Assembly (NCBI RefSeq): GCF_018437505.1
Contig: NZ_CP072467.1
Span: 124,001-188,000 of the forward strand
DNA: 64,000 nucleotides
Origin: Spiractinospora alimapuensis
Lineage (GTDB): Bacteria > Actinomycetota > Actinomycetes > Streptosporangiales > Streptosporangiaceae
Reading direction: 5' to 3'
The notes beneath the pieces were generated by a model, which did no database searches, had not been told where the DNA came from, and saw only the letters and a program-made list of their open reading frames with translations. A program made the position numbers and the translations under genes. Of the stretch, positions 37,028 through 46,932 are shown in pieces. Each line of letters starts with the position of its first letter. Positions within the stretch are counted from its first letter, which is position 1.

Positions 37028-38062
37028 ATGCCACGCGAAGGCCGCTTTCCCCGGATAGGCGCCGCAGCCGGTGCGACGGTCCTGCTCGTCTCTCTGGCCT
37101 CGTGCGCCGACGCCGGGGACGCCGCCGACGAGAACGGCGACGCGGAGTTCCCCAACGGCACGGTCACCATCGTGGTGGGCTCGGGCCCTGGGTCGGGCTT
37201 CGACTTCATGGCGCGGGGACTCAGCCCCCGCCTCCAGGAACTCTGGGGCGAGGACGTCATCGTGGAAAACGTTCCCGGAGCCAACCAGACCACCGCCTAC
37301 CAGGAGGTGGCCGACGCCGACCCGGACGGTCACACCATCCTGATCGGGATTCACAACACCTTCGCCATTTCCGACCTGCAGGGCACGCTGGACACGCCCT
37401 ACCTGGACATGGAGTGGTTCGGCACGGTGTCCACCTATCCGTGGACCTTCTTCGCCAACCGCGACGGCGATATCCAGACCTTCGACGACCTGCTCGCCGA
37501 GGACCCGATCCGGTTCGGTGACGGTGGGTTCGAGAGCCCCGTGACGCCCGTGGCGCTCTCCCTGTTCGACGCGCTGGACGAGGAGTTCATCTACACCCCC
37601 GGCTACGACCCAGGGGAGACGCAGAACGCGGTCCTCAGCGGGGAGCAGAACTTCGTGGGCCGTGAGGCCGCGCAGTTCCAGCGCTACGGCCAGGAGGACG
37701 AGTTCATCCCGATCTTCGTCGCGTCCGAGGACGGCCACCCGCAGGAGGACGAGGGCGCCACGCTCGCCGACATCGAGGAGCAGTACAACGTCGAGATCCC
37801 CGAGCGGCCGATGTTCGACCTCGACATGGGCATGGCCACCACCCCGGGGACCCCTGAGGAGACCGTCGACTTCCTGGCCGACTCGATCGTGACTCTCATC
37901 GAGGAGGACGAGGAGTTCCAGGAGTGGATGGCCGACAACCTCTTCGAGGAGGGCCTGACCGTTGACAACATCGGACGTGAGGCCGACCGCGCCCGCGCCG
38001 AGGCCCTCGTCGAGGACTTCGAGGACTTCGGTGTCGACGACCTCGAGGACCGCCTGAGCTAG
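37028..38062 (+). CDS. Tripartite tricarboxylate transporter-type substrate-binding lipoprotein (TctC/Bug family)
   Basis: Extracytoplasmic carboxylate receptor of 344 residues. Lipobox SLASC ends the signal at about residue 26. The Bug-fold phrases VTIVVGSGPGSGFDFMARGL near residue 45 and VENVPGANQTTAYQEVA near residue 82 match the TctC family. The protein is strongly acidic. No TctA or TctB membrane partner lies beside it, so it is an orphan receptor or works with a distant permease. ATG at 37028 preceded by AAAGGA. A strong hairpin ends the gene. Confidence 0.88.
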   Translation: MPREGRFPRIGAAAGATVLLVSLASCADAGDAADENGDAEFPNGTVTIVVGSGPGSGFDFMARGLSPRLQELWGEDVIVENVPGANQTTAYQEVADADPDGHTILIGIHNTFAISDLQGTLDTPYLDMEWFGTVSTYPWTFFANRDGDIQTFDDLLAEDPIRFGDGGFESPVTPVALSLFDALDEEFIYTPGYDPGETQNAVLSGEQNFVGREAAQFQRYGQEDEFIPIFVASEDGHPQEDEGATLADIEEQYNVEIPERPMFDLDMGMATTPGTPEETVDFLADSIVTLIEEDEEFQEWMADNLFEEGLTVDNIGREADRARAEALVEDFEDFGVDDLEDRLS

Positions 38063-38077
38063 GGAGTGTCACCTTCC

Positions 38078-38112
38078 GCTGGGGCGTGCGCCGATACGGG
38101 GCACGCCCCAGC
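38078..38112 (+). terminator. Hairpin after the TctC-like gene
   Basis: GCTGGGGCGTGC pairs perfectly with GCACGCCCCAGC (12 bp stem, 11-base loop), 15 bp after the stop codon. No T-run. It may only partly stop transcription into the SDR gene. Confidence 0.75.
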
Positions 38113-38179
38113 GCCGCGACGACCGAATCGAAGTCCGCGGGAGTGTCGGACTCCGAGCGACAAGAGGAAAGAGAACAGC

Positions 38180-38914
38180 ATGCCACTGAGTGACCGTGTC
38201 GCCGTGGTCACCGGGGCGGCGCAGGGCCTGGGCCAGGAGTTCGCCGCGGCGTTGGCCGGCGCCGGCGCCCGCGTCGCCGGGTTCGACGTCGCCGACCAGT
38301 CCGAGACCGCCAGCAGGATCGGGGACGCGTTCGTCCCGTTCTCCGTCGACGTGACCGACGCCGAGGCCCGGCGGCGGGCCGTCGACGGGGTCGTCGAGAC
38401 GATGGGTGGGCTGCACATCCTCGTCAACAACGCTGGGATCTACCCGCCGATCCCGTTCGAGGAGACCACCTCGGAGGACCTGCGGCGCATCCTCTCCCTG
38501 AACGTGGAGGCGCCCTTCCACCTCACGCAGGCGGCGCTGCCCGCGATGCGGGCCGGCGGTTGGGGTCGCGTCGTGAACCTCGCGTCGGGAGCCGTGTTCG
38601 TCGGTCCTCCCGACATCGTCGCCTACACCGCCTCCAAGTCCGCCGTAGTGGGACTGACCCGCTCCTTGGCCACGCTGCTCGGGGGCGACAACATCACCGT
38701 GAACACCATCGCGCCCGGGCTCGTACGTACCGCCACCGCGGAACGCTCCACCGGAGCCGACGGCGGATTCGAGCGGATCCGTGGCCTACAGCGGGTTCCC
38801 CGGACCCCGGAGGCGGCGGACCTGGTGTCCTCACTGCTCTACGTCTGCGACCCAGGGAGCGGGTTCCTCACCGGCCAGACGCTGAACGTGGACGGCGGAG
38901 CCGCCTTCCTGTGA
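38180..38914 (+). CDS. Short-chain dehydrogenase/reductase
   Basis: Classical SDR of 244 residues. The cofactor motif is VVTGAAQGLGQEF near residue 9; an Asp after the second strand (GFDVADQ) points to NAD rather than NADP. NNAG is near residue 83, the catalytic Ser in NLASGAV and the YxxxK pair in YTASK. It ends with the family's GQTLNVDGG. The gene follows the TctC-like receptor in the same direction after a hairpin, so both may handle one hydroxy- or keto-acid; that is only a suggestion. Confidence 0.9.
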   Translation: MPLSDRVAVVTGAAQGLGQEFAAALAGAGARVAGFDVADQSETASRIGDAFVPFSVDVTDAEARRRAVDGVVETMGGLHILVNNAGIYPPIPFEETTSEDLRRILSLNVEAPFHLTQAALPAMRAGGWGRVVNLASGAVFVGPPDIVAYTASKSAVVGLTRSLATLLGGDNITVNTIAPGLVRTATAERSTGADGGFERIRGLQRVPRTPEAADLVSSLLYVCDPGSGFLTGQTLNVDGGAAFL

Positions 38915-38925
38915 GGCGCGGCGTC

Positions 38926-38956
38926 GTGCGGGGCACGGGCCGCCGGCGCCCCGCAC
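38926..38956 (+). terminator. Hairpin terminator after the SDR gene
   Basis: GTGCGGGGC pairs with GCCCCGCAC (9 bp) around a 13-base GC-rich loop, starting 12 bp after the stop codon. It lies between convergent genes and could serve both. Confidence 0.7.
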
Positions 38957-39007
38957 ACCTGGCCCGCGGTTCGGGACGGTGCGGGCGAACGTGACGTCCA
39001 CACCCGT

Positions 39008-39211
39008 TCAGTGGTCGTCATCGGGTGCGGTGCGTGGCTGGACCACCGCGTCCGGTCCGGGAAAGACCAGCTCCTCCACGCCGTCGTCGAACCGCACCAG
39101 GAACGGTGGGTCGCCGTCCGTTCCCCGGACGTCGACGATCGTTCCCGACCGGTCCGGGTGCCCCACCGACGGTCCGTGTACCAACAGCCGGTCGCCTTGA
39201 CGCGCACGCAT
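39008..39211 (-). CDS. DUF1918 domain protein
   Basis: A 67-residue protein starting MRARQGDRLLVHGPSVGHPDR and containing GTIVDVRGTDGDPPFLVRFDDG. This is the SH3-like small-barrel pattern of the actinobacterial DUF1918 family. GGGGGGA precedes the ATG at 39211. Function is unknown. It lies alone between the SDR and sulfatase genes. Confidence 0.85.
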   Translation of the reverse strand: MRARQGDRLLVHGPSVGHPDRSGTIVDVRGTDGDPPFLVRFDDGVEELVFPGPDAVVQPRTAPDDDH

Positions 39212-39421
39212 GCAGATCCCCCCGATCGTGCCGTCGCCCGGATCACCGGGCGGTCTCCCCTGGTGGTGGCCCTACCCATCTCGATCGTCCGCCTCACGCG
39301 CCCCTCCGCGTGGCGCGATCTTGGCGCGGGGTTGACCTCGGGGAGTGGCCGTAGCGGGTAGGAGCCTGTCCGGAACGCGGCCCGCCGGCCGGTCGGTTCT
39401 CGGGATGATGGGGAGGCTCGA

Positions 39422-41309
39422 ATGGCCCGTGACATCGAGACCAACAGCGCGACCAGTGTCCCCCGTCCCACGGCGTCCACGGAAAGCGGCACCCGCACCG
39501 GGCCCTCCCACACCGACACCAGCGACTTCGCGGACGCCCGCCGGGGACACATCGCCGACGCGCCCCTCCATGTCACCGACCCCGACGGGCACACGGTCTG
39601 GGACCTGCGCGCCTTCTCGTTCCTGCGCGACGACGCGCCCGCCCCCGACACCGTGCACCCGAACCTGTGGCGCCAGGGGAAGCTCACCGTCGCCAGCGGT
39701 CTCTACGAGGTCGCCGAAGGCATCTACCAGGTGCGCGGAATGGACCTCTCCAACATGACCCTTGTCGAGGGCCGCGACGGAGTCGTCGTCGTCGACCCCC
39801 TGGTCTCGGAGGAGGTCGCGGCCGCGGCGATGCGGCTGTACCGCGAGCACCGCACCGAGCGCCCCGTCACCGCCGTGATCTACACCCACCCGCACGTCGA
39901 CCACTTCGGTGGCGTCCTCGGTGTCATCGACGCCGAGGACGCCACGCGAGGTCGGGTCCCGGTCGTCGCCCCGGAACACTTCATGGAACACGCGGTGTCG
40001 GAGAACGTGTACGCGGGCACGGCGATGATCCGCCGCGGGATGTACTTCGCGGCGTTCGCCGTCGAGCCCGGCCCCCAGGGGGTCGTCGGCACGGGGCTGG
40101 GGATCGGGACGTCCCACGGTCAGGTGGGACTGATCCCACCCACGGTCGAGGTGACACACACCGGCCAGGAGATGGAACTGGACGGCGTCCGCTTCGTGTT
40201 CCAGATGACTCCGGGCACCGAGGCGCCCGCCGAGATGAACTTCCACCTCCCCGACCGCCGAGCCCTGTGCACGGCCGAGAACGCGTGCCACACGCTGCAC
40301 AACCTGCTGACGCTCCGCGGCGCGCAGGTGCGCGACGCGCGCATGTGGTCGCGCTACCTCACCGAGACGATCGAGATGTTCGGGGACCACTCCGACGTCG
40401 TCTTCGCCTCGCACCACTGGCCCGTCTGGGGTACCGAGCGCATCCGCGCGTTCCTCCGCGAACAGCGCGACATCTACGCCTACCTCCACGACCAGACGCT
40501 GCGCCTCATGAACCGTGGGTGGACCGGCATCGAGATCGCCGAGGAGCTGGCGCTGCCACCCGCCCTCGACCAGGCGTGGAGCACGTGGCTTCTACGGCTC
40601 GGCCTCACACAACGTCAAGGCCATCTACCAGCGCTACATGGGATGGTTCGACGGCAACCCCGCGCACCTGTGGCAGCACCCTCCCAAGGCCCAGGCCGAG
40701 CGTTATGCCCGCGCCTTCGGGGGTGTCGAGGAGCTGACGCAACGCGCCCGGTCCTTCGCAGACGAGGGAGACCTGCGCTTCGCCGCGGAACTCGCCTCAC
40801 ACGCGGTGTTCGCGGATCCGAACCGGACCGAGGCGAAGGACCTGCTCGCGTCGGTCCTGACCCGCCTTGGCCACGGAGCCGAGTGCGCGACGTGGCGCAA
40901 CTTCTTCCTGACCGGCGCGTACGAACTGCGCCACGGTGTACCGCCCACCGCCATCGCCCTCGCCCAGAGCCTCGAACCCGCGCTGAACGTGACCCAGATG
41001 CTGGACTCGGTGGCGATCCGCGTCGACGGCCCGCGCGCGTGTGAGGAGGAGCTCTCCCTCGACCTCCACCTCACCGACACCGACGAGCGCTACCGCGCGA
41101 CCCTGTCGAACGGAGTATTCATCCGCCACCCCAACCCGAGCGGCGCCCCCGCGGATCTCACGCTTACCCTGCGGCGAGACCAACTGCCACGACTCCTCGC
41201 CACCGGGGATCTCTCGGGGGTCGGGCACACCGGCGACGCCGACGTCCTGCGCAGGCTCGTCGCGGTCCTGGACGACCCAAGGACCGACTTCCCCATCGTC
41301 ACGCCCTGA
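39422..41309 (+). pseudogene. Alkyl/aryl sulfatase (SdsA1/BDS1 type) interrupted by a frameshift
   Basis: Metallo-beta-lactamase-fold alkyl sulfatase that would hydrolyse sulfate esters such as alkyl sulfates. The zinc motif THPHVDHFGG lies near residue 156, with the dimer domain and C-terminal SCP2-like domain following. The first frame is good to residue about 387 (PPALDQAWST), then turns to nonsense and stops at 41044. The frame starting near 40583 continues with GFYGSASHNVKAIYQRYMGW and runs to the natural end at 41309. ACGTGGC at 40583-40589 would read correctly if it were ACGCGTGGC, so a 2-base loss is the simplest explanation. Restored length is about 629 residues, normal for the family. 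Confidence 0.88.
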
Positions 41310-42246
41310 CGCCCGCCGGACGTGGGGAGCGGAAGGTCGGGGACGGCACGGCGCAGGACGTCGCGGCCCCGAGGCTGCCGAGGACGCCGCGAGGAAGGCC
41401 GGACCGACGACGTCGCCGGCGCGACGCCGACACGTCGCGGGGGTCACCTCGAGCGTTCCGCGCGCGACGATCCGCGAACCGGTGTCCCTACTCGCGTCCG
41501 GGGACCGCGCGGAAGCCGCCGCGAGTGTCGCCATGGGGACGCGGCGCTCACGCTCCGCCGAGTCCCCGCCGCGCGGGACGAGAGGGTGGACGAACCCACC
41601 GAGGCGACGCCGGGATCGACGGGACAGAGGGCCCCGCCCGTCCGTCGTCGCGGACGTTCGGAGGAGACGGGGGCGGCGGGCCGTGAGGCGTGGGAATCCC
41701 GGGACGGGAAGGAGCTGCGCCGGAGCCGGGTGTCGCGCCGGACCCACGCTGGGCCCCTCGGGACGCACCTGGGGGACTGGGGAGTCGCCGACGACGCTGT
41801 CGTGCGGAGACCACAACCCGGAGAGCGACACTCCGGCCGGCCACTCCTCGGACGAGGGCCGGGGTGGCGGCCACCGGGAGCGACGAGGCCGCGCCCCGAA
41901 CATCCCGAACATGAAGTGGCGCGCGACATCGAGGCTGTGTTATTCACCGCTGTGTTCTCTGAGCGTTGGGGGCTCGGCACTCCCCGGACGGAGTTCGCCC
42001 GCGTCGATCCTTCCGACCAGTCGACCAGGATGCCCATGACGGATCGACGTGCGCGCCGAAGCCTGGCCCCGCCGGGGCCAATCCGTGAAGCGGGCAGGGA
42101 GGGGCGACGGCCCCTCCTTCCTTCGAAAGCGAAGAAACGCTCCCCTAAGGACCTCCGCGGTCGACGACCCGGACCCACGAACCAGGGCCTCACGCTGCCA
42201 CGGGGCCAGGCGCGCCACACCACGTGGACGGCCGCGGCCGGTCCCG
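41310..42246. other. Long stretch without a recognisable gene
   Basis: In these 937 bp open frames exist in most registers, as expected at this GC content, but all translate to low-complexity Arg/Pro/Gly sequence without family motifs. The only structure I noted is the hairpin at 42098-42117. It may be a degraded gene or simple spacer. Confidence 0.45.
42098..42117. repeat. GC-rich hairpin
   Basis: GGAGGGGC pairs with GCCCCTCC around a short loop, followed by ttccttcg on the plus strand. It could be a terminator for a minus-strand transcript of the TPR gene, whose stop codon lies 130 bp away. Confidence 0.35.
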
Positions 42247-43134
42247 CTATCGGAGGTCGCCGAGGTCGCGACCCAGGTCCCGGTGGGTTCGGGCGAGGTC
42301 ACGGCGGATTCGAAGGGCGATGAGGCGGATCTCGGGGTCACCCGAGGAGGAGAGCGCGACGCGGTAGGCCCCGTGCAGGGTGGACGCCGCCTCCTCGCTG
42401 TGCCCCGCCTTGTGCTGCCAGCGTCCCAGCCGGTGGCGCAGGCCAAGGGTGTCGGCGTGGGCGGCACCGAGGCGCTGGCGACGGCGAGCGTAGACCATGC
42501 GCAACTGGCGGATACCGGCGTCGAGTTGGCCGGCGTCCCGGTAGGCACGGGCAAGCCCGATCCGCAGTTGCTCCACTCGTTCGCCGTCCGCGCCCTCGGC
42601 GTCGTCGACAGCGCGTTCGGCGTGGGCGACCGCGGCGTCGACCTGCCCGGTACGACGGTAGGCGTGCGCCAGGCCCATCCGGGCCGTCACGGTCTCCTGG
42701 GCCGTCGTGCCCAGACGGGAGGTGCGGTACTGCACCAGCTTCTCCCACAGGGCCGCCGCGTCCTCCCACCGGGCCGCGTCCTCATAGCAGTAGGCGAGGT
42801 TCTCCGCGATGACGTCCGTCTGCTGGGCCCCCTCACCCAGCACCTGGCGGCAGTCGGCCAGAGCGCGCTCGAACTCCGCGGCGGCGTCGGCGTTGCGCCC
42901 GCGCTGGACGTAGGCGGCCGCGAGGTTGTTGCGCGCGGCGATCGTGCGGTGGTGCCAGGGTCCCAGCGTGTCCAGGTACTCCTCCAGCGTCTCCTCCAAG
43001 AGGCGCACCCGCTCGGTGGGGGAGCGGCGCGGTGCCGGAGTCGTGGCGGGCGGGGTCTGGTGGAACCGGACGAAATCGAGCTGACGTGGCAACAGCGTCC
43101 AGGCTTCTCGCAGCGCGCGTCGCACTCCGCCCAT
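42247..43134 (-). CDS. Tetratricopeptide-repeat protein
   Basis: A 295-residue protein made of repeated helix pairs. TPR-like units begin at about residue 60 with TIAARNNLAAAYVQRGRNADAAAEFERAL (two parts), then VIAENLAYCYEDAARWEDAAALWEKL, ARMGLAHAYRRTGQVDAAVAHAERAV and LRIGLARAYRDAGQLDAGIRQL. The N-terminus (RALREAWTLLPRQLDFVRFHQTPP) is not a signal peptide. It probably acts as an interaction scaffold in the cytoplasm. I start at ATG 43134; the frame is open to 43191. Partner unknown. Confidence 0.8.
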   Translation of the reverse strand: MGGVRRALREAWTLLPRQLDFVRFHQTPPATTPAPRRSPTERVRLLEETLEEYLDTLGPWHHRTIAARNNLAAAYVQRGRNADAAAEFERALADCRQVLGEGAQQTDVIAENLAYCYEDAARWEDAAALWEKLVQYRTSRLGTTAQETVTARMGLAHAYRRTGQVDAAVAHAERAVDDAEGADGERVEQLRIGLARAYRDAGQLDAGIRQLRMVYARRRQRLGAAHADTLGLRHRLGRWQHKAGHSEEAASTLHGAYRVALSSSGDPEIRLIALRIRRDLARTHRDLGRDLGDLR

Positions 43135-43255
43135 TCCTGCCTCCGATTCTCCGCTCGCGGACGTTCGCCATCGACGTAACGCGCACACCAAGTCCCTTAA
43201 TCCACGTGGGTTGCGGGATCGGCGAAGAATCTTCCCCGAGGCTACGTGGGATCCG

Positions 43256-44530
43256 TCACGAGGTGTCAGCGTCCTTCAGCGCGCGGGTGAGTGGTGCCGA
43301 GGTGAGGGCGATCTGCCACTCCCGTGCCCGGTCCCGACGCAACTGTTCCCCCACTGCATCCTCAGCGGCCGCCAACGGGGGATCCCAGGCTAGCCGGCGG
43401 ATGACCTCGGGGTGGAGAAGATTCTCGGTGGGCAGCGCACAGTCCTCGGCGATTTGGCTCACAGTGGCGCGCAGGAACTCCAGGCGGCGGGCCGCCTCGG
43501 GGGCTCGGTCCGCCCACCGGTTGGCCGGGGGAGGGCCCTCGCCGGCCGCGGCCGGGCGGGGAAGGTTCCCCGAAGACGACGTGCGGGCGCGGTCGACGGC
43601 GGCCGCCCAGATCGGGGCGTGCTCCCGAGCGCGCCGGGAATGGAACGTGGGCAGCGCCATCAGCGCCCGGACCGAACGCGGCATCGCCAGCGCGGCCTCG
43701 ACGATGGCCTTGTCGTGCAGGACGCGCCCCGGTGCGAGGTCCTTCTCCTGCGCGATCTCGTCGCGCGCCAGCCACAGTTCACGAACCGCGGCCAGCCCAC
43801 GTTGGGTGCGGACCCGGTGGATCCCCGAGGTGCGGCGCCACGGGTCGGCCCGGGGAGGTTTGGGTCGCGCGGTGAGTTCGGCGGCGAACTCCTGCCTCGC
43901 CCACTCCAGCTTCCCGGCCGAGCGCAGCTCCTCCTCCAGAGCGTCGCGCAGCTCCACCAGTAGATCCACGTCCAGAGCGGCGTAGCGCAGCCAGTCGGTG
44001 GGCAGCGGACGCTGGGACCAGTCGGCGGCGGAGTGCTCCTTGGCCAACCGCACCCCCAGGTGCTTCTCCACGAGGACGCCGAGGGCGACCTTCGGGTAGC
44101 CGAGGAGTCGTCCGGCGAGTTCGGTGTCGAACAGACGGCGCGGACGCAGGCCAAGCTCCGCCAGACACGCGAGGTCCTGTTGGGCGGCGTGGAGGACGAG
44201 TTCGGTGTCGTCCAGCGCCTCGTCGATCGCGGCCAGGTTCGGGCAGGCGATCGGGTCGACGAGCAGGACGCCGGTGCCCTGACGCCACAACTGCACCAGG
44301 TAGGCGCGTTGCGTGTAGCGGTAGCCGGACGCGCGTTCCGCGTCCACGGCCACCGGCCCGGTGCCCTCGACCAGGGTTGCGAGAGCACGGTCGAGTGCCG
44401 CGGCGTCGTCGATAACGCCGGGCACCCCGCCACGGGGGTCGGTGAGTAACGGCGGCTCCGTCGTGTCGGCCTTCTCAGGGTCCTGCCCGGCGTCGCCGCC
44501 GGCGTTCAGCAGATTCTGCACATTATCCAC
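43256..44530 (-). CDS. rnd: Ribonuclease D-type 3'-5' exonuclease with HRDC domain
   Basis: DEDD-family exoribonuclease of about 424 residues. Exonuclease motifs are VAVDAERASGYRY (DxE) near residue 54, the second Asp around LVLHAAQQDLACL and Y/D of YAALDVDLLVELRD. A downstream HRDC-like helical domain contains RELWLARDEIAQEKDLAPGRVLHDKAI. Together they match RNase D, which trims stable RNA 3' ends. The start is uncertain: GTG 44530 or 44521 give the expected N-terminus without an obvious ribosome site. It lies 40 bp downstream of the DUF3000 gene, a pairing often seen in actinobacteria. Confidence 0.9.
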   Translation of the reverse strand: MDNVQNLLNAGGDAGQDPEKADTTEPPLLTDPRGGVPGVIDDAAALDRALATLVEGTGPVAVDAERASGYRYTQRAYLVQLWRQGTGVLLVDPIACPNLAAIDEALDDTELVLHAAQQDLACLAELGLRPRRLFDTELAGRLLGYPKVALGVLVEKHLGVRLAKEHSAADWSQRPLPTDWLRYAALDVDLLVELRDALEEELRSAGKLEWARQEFAAELTARPKPPRADPWRRTSGIHRVRTQRGLAAVRELWLARDEIAQEKDLAPGRVLHDKAIVEAALAMPRSVRALMALPTFHSRRAREHAPIWAAAVDRARTSSSGNLPRPAAAGEGPPPANRWADRAPEAARRLEFLRATVSQIAEDCALPTENLLHPEVIRRLAWDPPLAAAEDAVGEQLRRDRAREWQIALTSAPLTRALKDADTS

Positions 44531-44570
44531 GGTATGCGGGAGACACGGATGACGTAACCTCTCCAAGGGC

Positions 44571-45170
44571 TCAACCCCCGTTGCCGTTGGCTCCGGGCAC
44601 CGGTCGGCGTCGGCCGAGATCGGCCACGTCCACTGGTGGAAGACCCGCGACCGAGGCCAACAGCGCGACCCACGCCGCGAGGTGACCAGACAGGTCCTCG
44701 GAGTCCGGCGTCCACGACGCCCGCAGCTCCACCTCGGTGGACGGGGGTTGGTCCGCCTTCTGGCCGTACCCCTCCGTCGTGGCCCGGGTGACGGTCCCAC
44801 TGAGCGACGAGTGGGTCGCCCCCGCCGCGTCCAGCGCCTCCACCAGCCAGCTCCACGCCACCTGGCCGATGAGCGGATCCGCGGCGATCTCCGCCTCCAG
44901 TTCCGCTCCCGCGTAGGCGACGACCCGGAACGGGCCGGGCCAGTCACGCGAGCCGTCGGGGTCGTACAGCACGATGAGACGGCCGAGCGCGGCCGCGTCG
45001 TCCTCGCCCACCGTGACCGTGCCCGACAGAGCCGTGGCATGGGGGGCGAGCCGGCGCGGGGCGGGAATGGCCTCCAGGTGAACCTCTGGCCTCACCGTGA
45101 CGCCGCGCAGGCTGTCCACGGCGCGTTGGAACGGGGCAGGCGCGTCATCGGTCGTACCTTGAGGGGGCAT
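44571..45170 (-). CDS. DUF3000 domain protein
   Basis: A 199-residue protein of the actinobacterial DUF3000 family, with phrases FQRAVDSLRG, RPEVHLEAIPAPRRLAPHA, GRLIVLYDPDG, WSWLVEALDAAGA, ELRASWTP and HLAAWVALLASVAGLP. Function is unknown. It is upstream of the RNase D gene in the same orientation and divergent from hemE, a conserved arrangement that hints at a link to haem or RNA metabolism without proving one. Confidence 0.88.
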   Translation of the reverse strand: MPPQGTTDDAPAPFQRAVDSLRGVTVRPEVHLEAIPAPRRLAPHATALSGTVTVGEDDAAALGRLIVLYDPDGSRDWPGPFRVVAYAGAELEAEIAADPLIGQVAWSWLVEALDAAGATHSSLSGTVTRATTEGYGQKADQPPSTEVELRASWTPDSEDLSGHLAAWVALLASVAGLPPVDVADLGRRRPVPGANGNGG

Positions 45171-45373
45171 CGGCGAATGTGGACCTTACTCGTGTGGTCG
45201 AGACCGCGGGGTCCCGATGAAGACTGGACGCCAGACGACGTTGGCATGGCGACAGGCAAAGCGCGCGGAGTTTTCCCGGCGTGTCGGCGTTTCGTGACGG
45301 TCCCGCGACCAGAACGCGCCCGTATCCGGGAGGTGTGGCACGGTCGCTCGCCGAGCGTGGCACCATCGGGGAT

Positions 45374-46405
45374 GTGACGCTCAACGATTCTTCCTTCCTT
45401 CGTGCCTGCCGGCGACTCCCTGTCGCACACACCCCGGTGTGGTTCATGCGTCAGGCCGGGCGCTCATTGCCGGAGTACCGGCGACTCCGCGCCGACGTCC
45501 CCATGCTGGAGGCCTGCAACCGCCCCGACATGGTCGTGGAGATCACTCTCCAGCCCGTCCGGCGCTACGACGTCGACGCGGCCATCCTCTTCAGTGACAT
45601 CGTGGTCCCGCTGCACGCGATCGGTGTGGACCTCGACATCAAGAGCGGAGTCGGCCCGGTCGTCGCCGAGCCGATCCGCGACGCCGACGCGGTCAAACAA
45701 CTCCGGGAGCTCGAGCCCGAGGACGTGAGCGCGGTCGCCGAGGCCGCCGGGCAGTTGGTCGAGGAACTGGGGAGCCGTCCTCTCATCGGCTTCGCCGGTG
45801 GGCCCTTCACGCTCGCGTCCTACCTCGTCGAGGGCGGACCGTCGCGCAACCACCAGCACACCAAGGCGCTGATGTACGGCGAACCCGACCTCTGGGAAGC
45901 GCTCATGAAGCGCCTGTCCGCGATCACCCTGGAGTTCCTCCGGGTGCAGATCCGTGCGGGCGCGAGCGCGGTCCAGCTCTTCGACTCCTGGGTGGGAGCC
46001 CTGAGCCCCCGCGACTACCGTGAGAACGTCCTGCCGCACACCCGGTGGATCTTCGACCAGCTCGCCGACCTCGACATCCCGCGCATCCACTACGGGGTGG
46101 GTACCGGGGAACTGCTCGGTCTGCTCAGCTCCGCTGGTGCCGACGTCGTCGGAGTCGACTGGCGGGTTCCACTGGACAAGGCCGCGCATCGGGTGGAGCC
46201 GCACACGGCGCTGCAGGGCAATCTCGACCCGGCGGTGCTGTTCGCGCCCTGGCCCGTCATCGAGGAACGGGCTCGCCGGGTCATCGAGTCCGGAGCCGCG
46301 GCCGAGTCCCACATCTTCAACCTCGGACACGGCGTGATCCCCACCACCGACCCCGACATGCTCGCGCGGCTCACCGAGTTCGTGCACAGCGAGACCTCAC
46401 GCTAG
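45374..46405 (+). CDS. hemE: Uroporphyrinogen decarboxylase
   Basis: Converts uroporphyrinogen III to coproporphyrinogen III, the last step shared by all bacterial haem routes. 343 residues. The family signature [16 protein letters not shown] is near residue 20, [17 protein letters not shown] carries the catalytic Asp region, and [13 protein letters not shown] and FNLGHGV are present. It starts at GTG 45374; the frame is open to 45281. Downstream hemY and hemQ are in the same direction but separated by 527 bp, so they are probably a second transcription unit. Confidence 0.97.
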   Translation: MTLNDSSFLRACRRLPVAHTPVWFMRQAGRSLPEYRRLRADVPMLEACNRPDMVVEITLQPVRRYDVDAAILFSDIVVPLHAIGVDLDIKSGVGPVVAEPIRDADAVKQLRELEPEDVSAVAEAAGQLVEELGSRPLIGFAGGPFTLASYLVEGGPSRNHQHTKALMYGEPDLWEALMKRLSAITLEFLRVQIRAGASAVQLFDSWVGALSPRDYRENVLPHTRWIFDQLADLDIPRIHYGVGTGELLGLLSSAGADVVGVDWRVPLDKAAHRVEPHTALQGNLDPAVLFAPWPVIEERARRVIESGAAAESHIFNLGHGVIPTTDPDMLARLTEFVHSETSR

Positions 46406-46932
46406 TCCGACACCCGCCGCAGGGGCGGCCCGCGGTTCGGCGAGGCCTCCCGCCGTTTCGGTCCGGCGTGACGGATCGGCCGGCGCGGCGCGAGCGGTGA
46501 GCGTGGCCGGACCGTCGACGGAGAGCGTCGCGCGAGGAACACGCCGTTGTGGCTGGGAAGACACGCCGCGGGGAACGTCCTCCGTCGGGACCGGGCGAGC
46601 CACTGGTCGGTGACTGGGGCCTCACCCGTGCTTGGTGGGAGTGGACGCCCCCCGAGCGCGTGTGGCCGGAGTCTCCCGTCCACGGGGGCGGGGACGGGCT
46701 GGTCCGGCCCGTTGACGGCCGGCCATGCGGTTCGGCGTGACCGTGCCCCGGCTACGGACCAGGGTGGGGTGGCCGCGGGTGCCGGGCGTGAACGCCACTC
46801 GGCGGTCACGAGGCCCGCGCGCGTCGACGCGCGATGTCGCGGGGGACGCACGGCGCGATCCTCGGCACGGGTTCCCGACGCGAACCCCGGGGGTCACGGC
46901 CCGGTCCGGGAGGGGTCTGGGAAGGTAGAGCC
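46406..46932. other. Intergenic region hemE / hemY
   Basis: I see no supported gene in these 527 bp. A 63-codon frame at 46549-46740 (GDWGLTRAWWEWTPPERVW) is Trp-rich and has weak support, so it is left uncalled. No terminator with a T-run is visible after hemE. Confidence 0.4.

Noticed and set aside
46549-46740. Possible Trp-rich 63-residue protein between hemE and hemY
   Set aside because: No ribosome site of note and no recognised family; its open frame is expected at this GC content.
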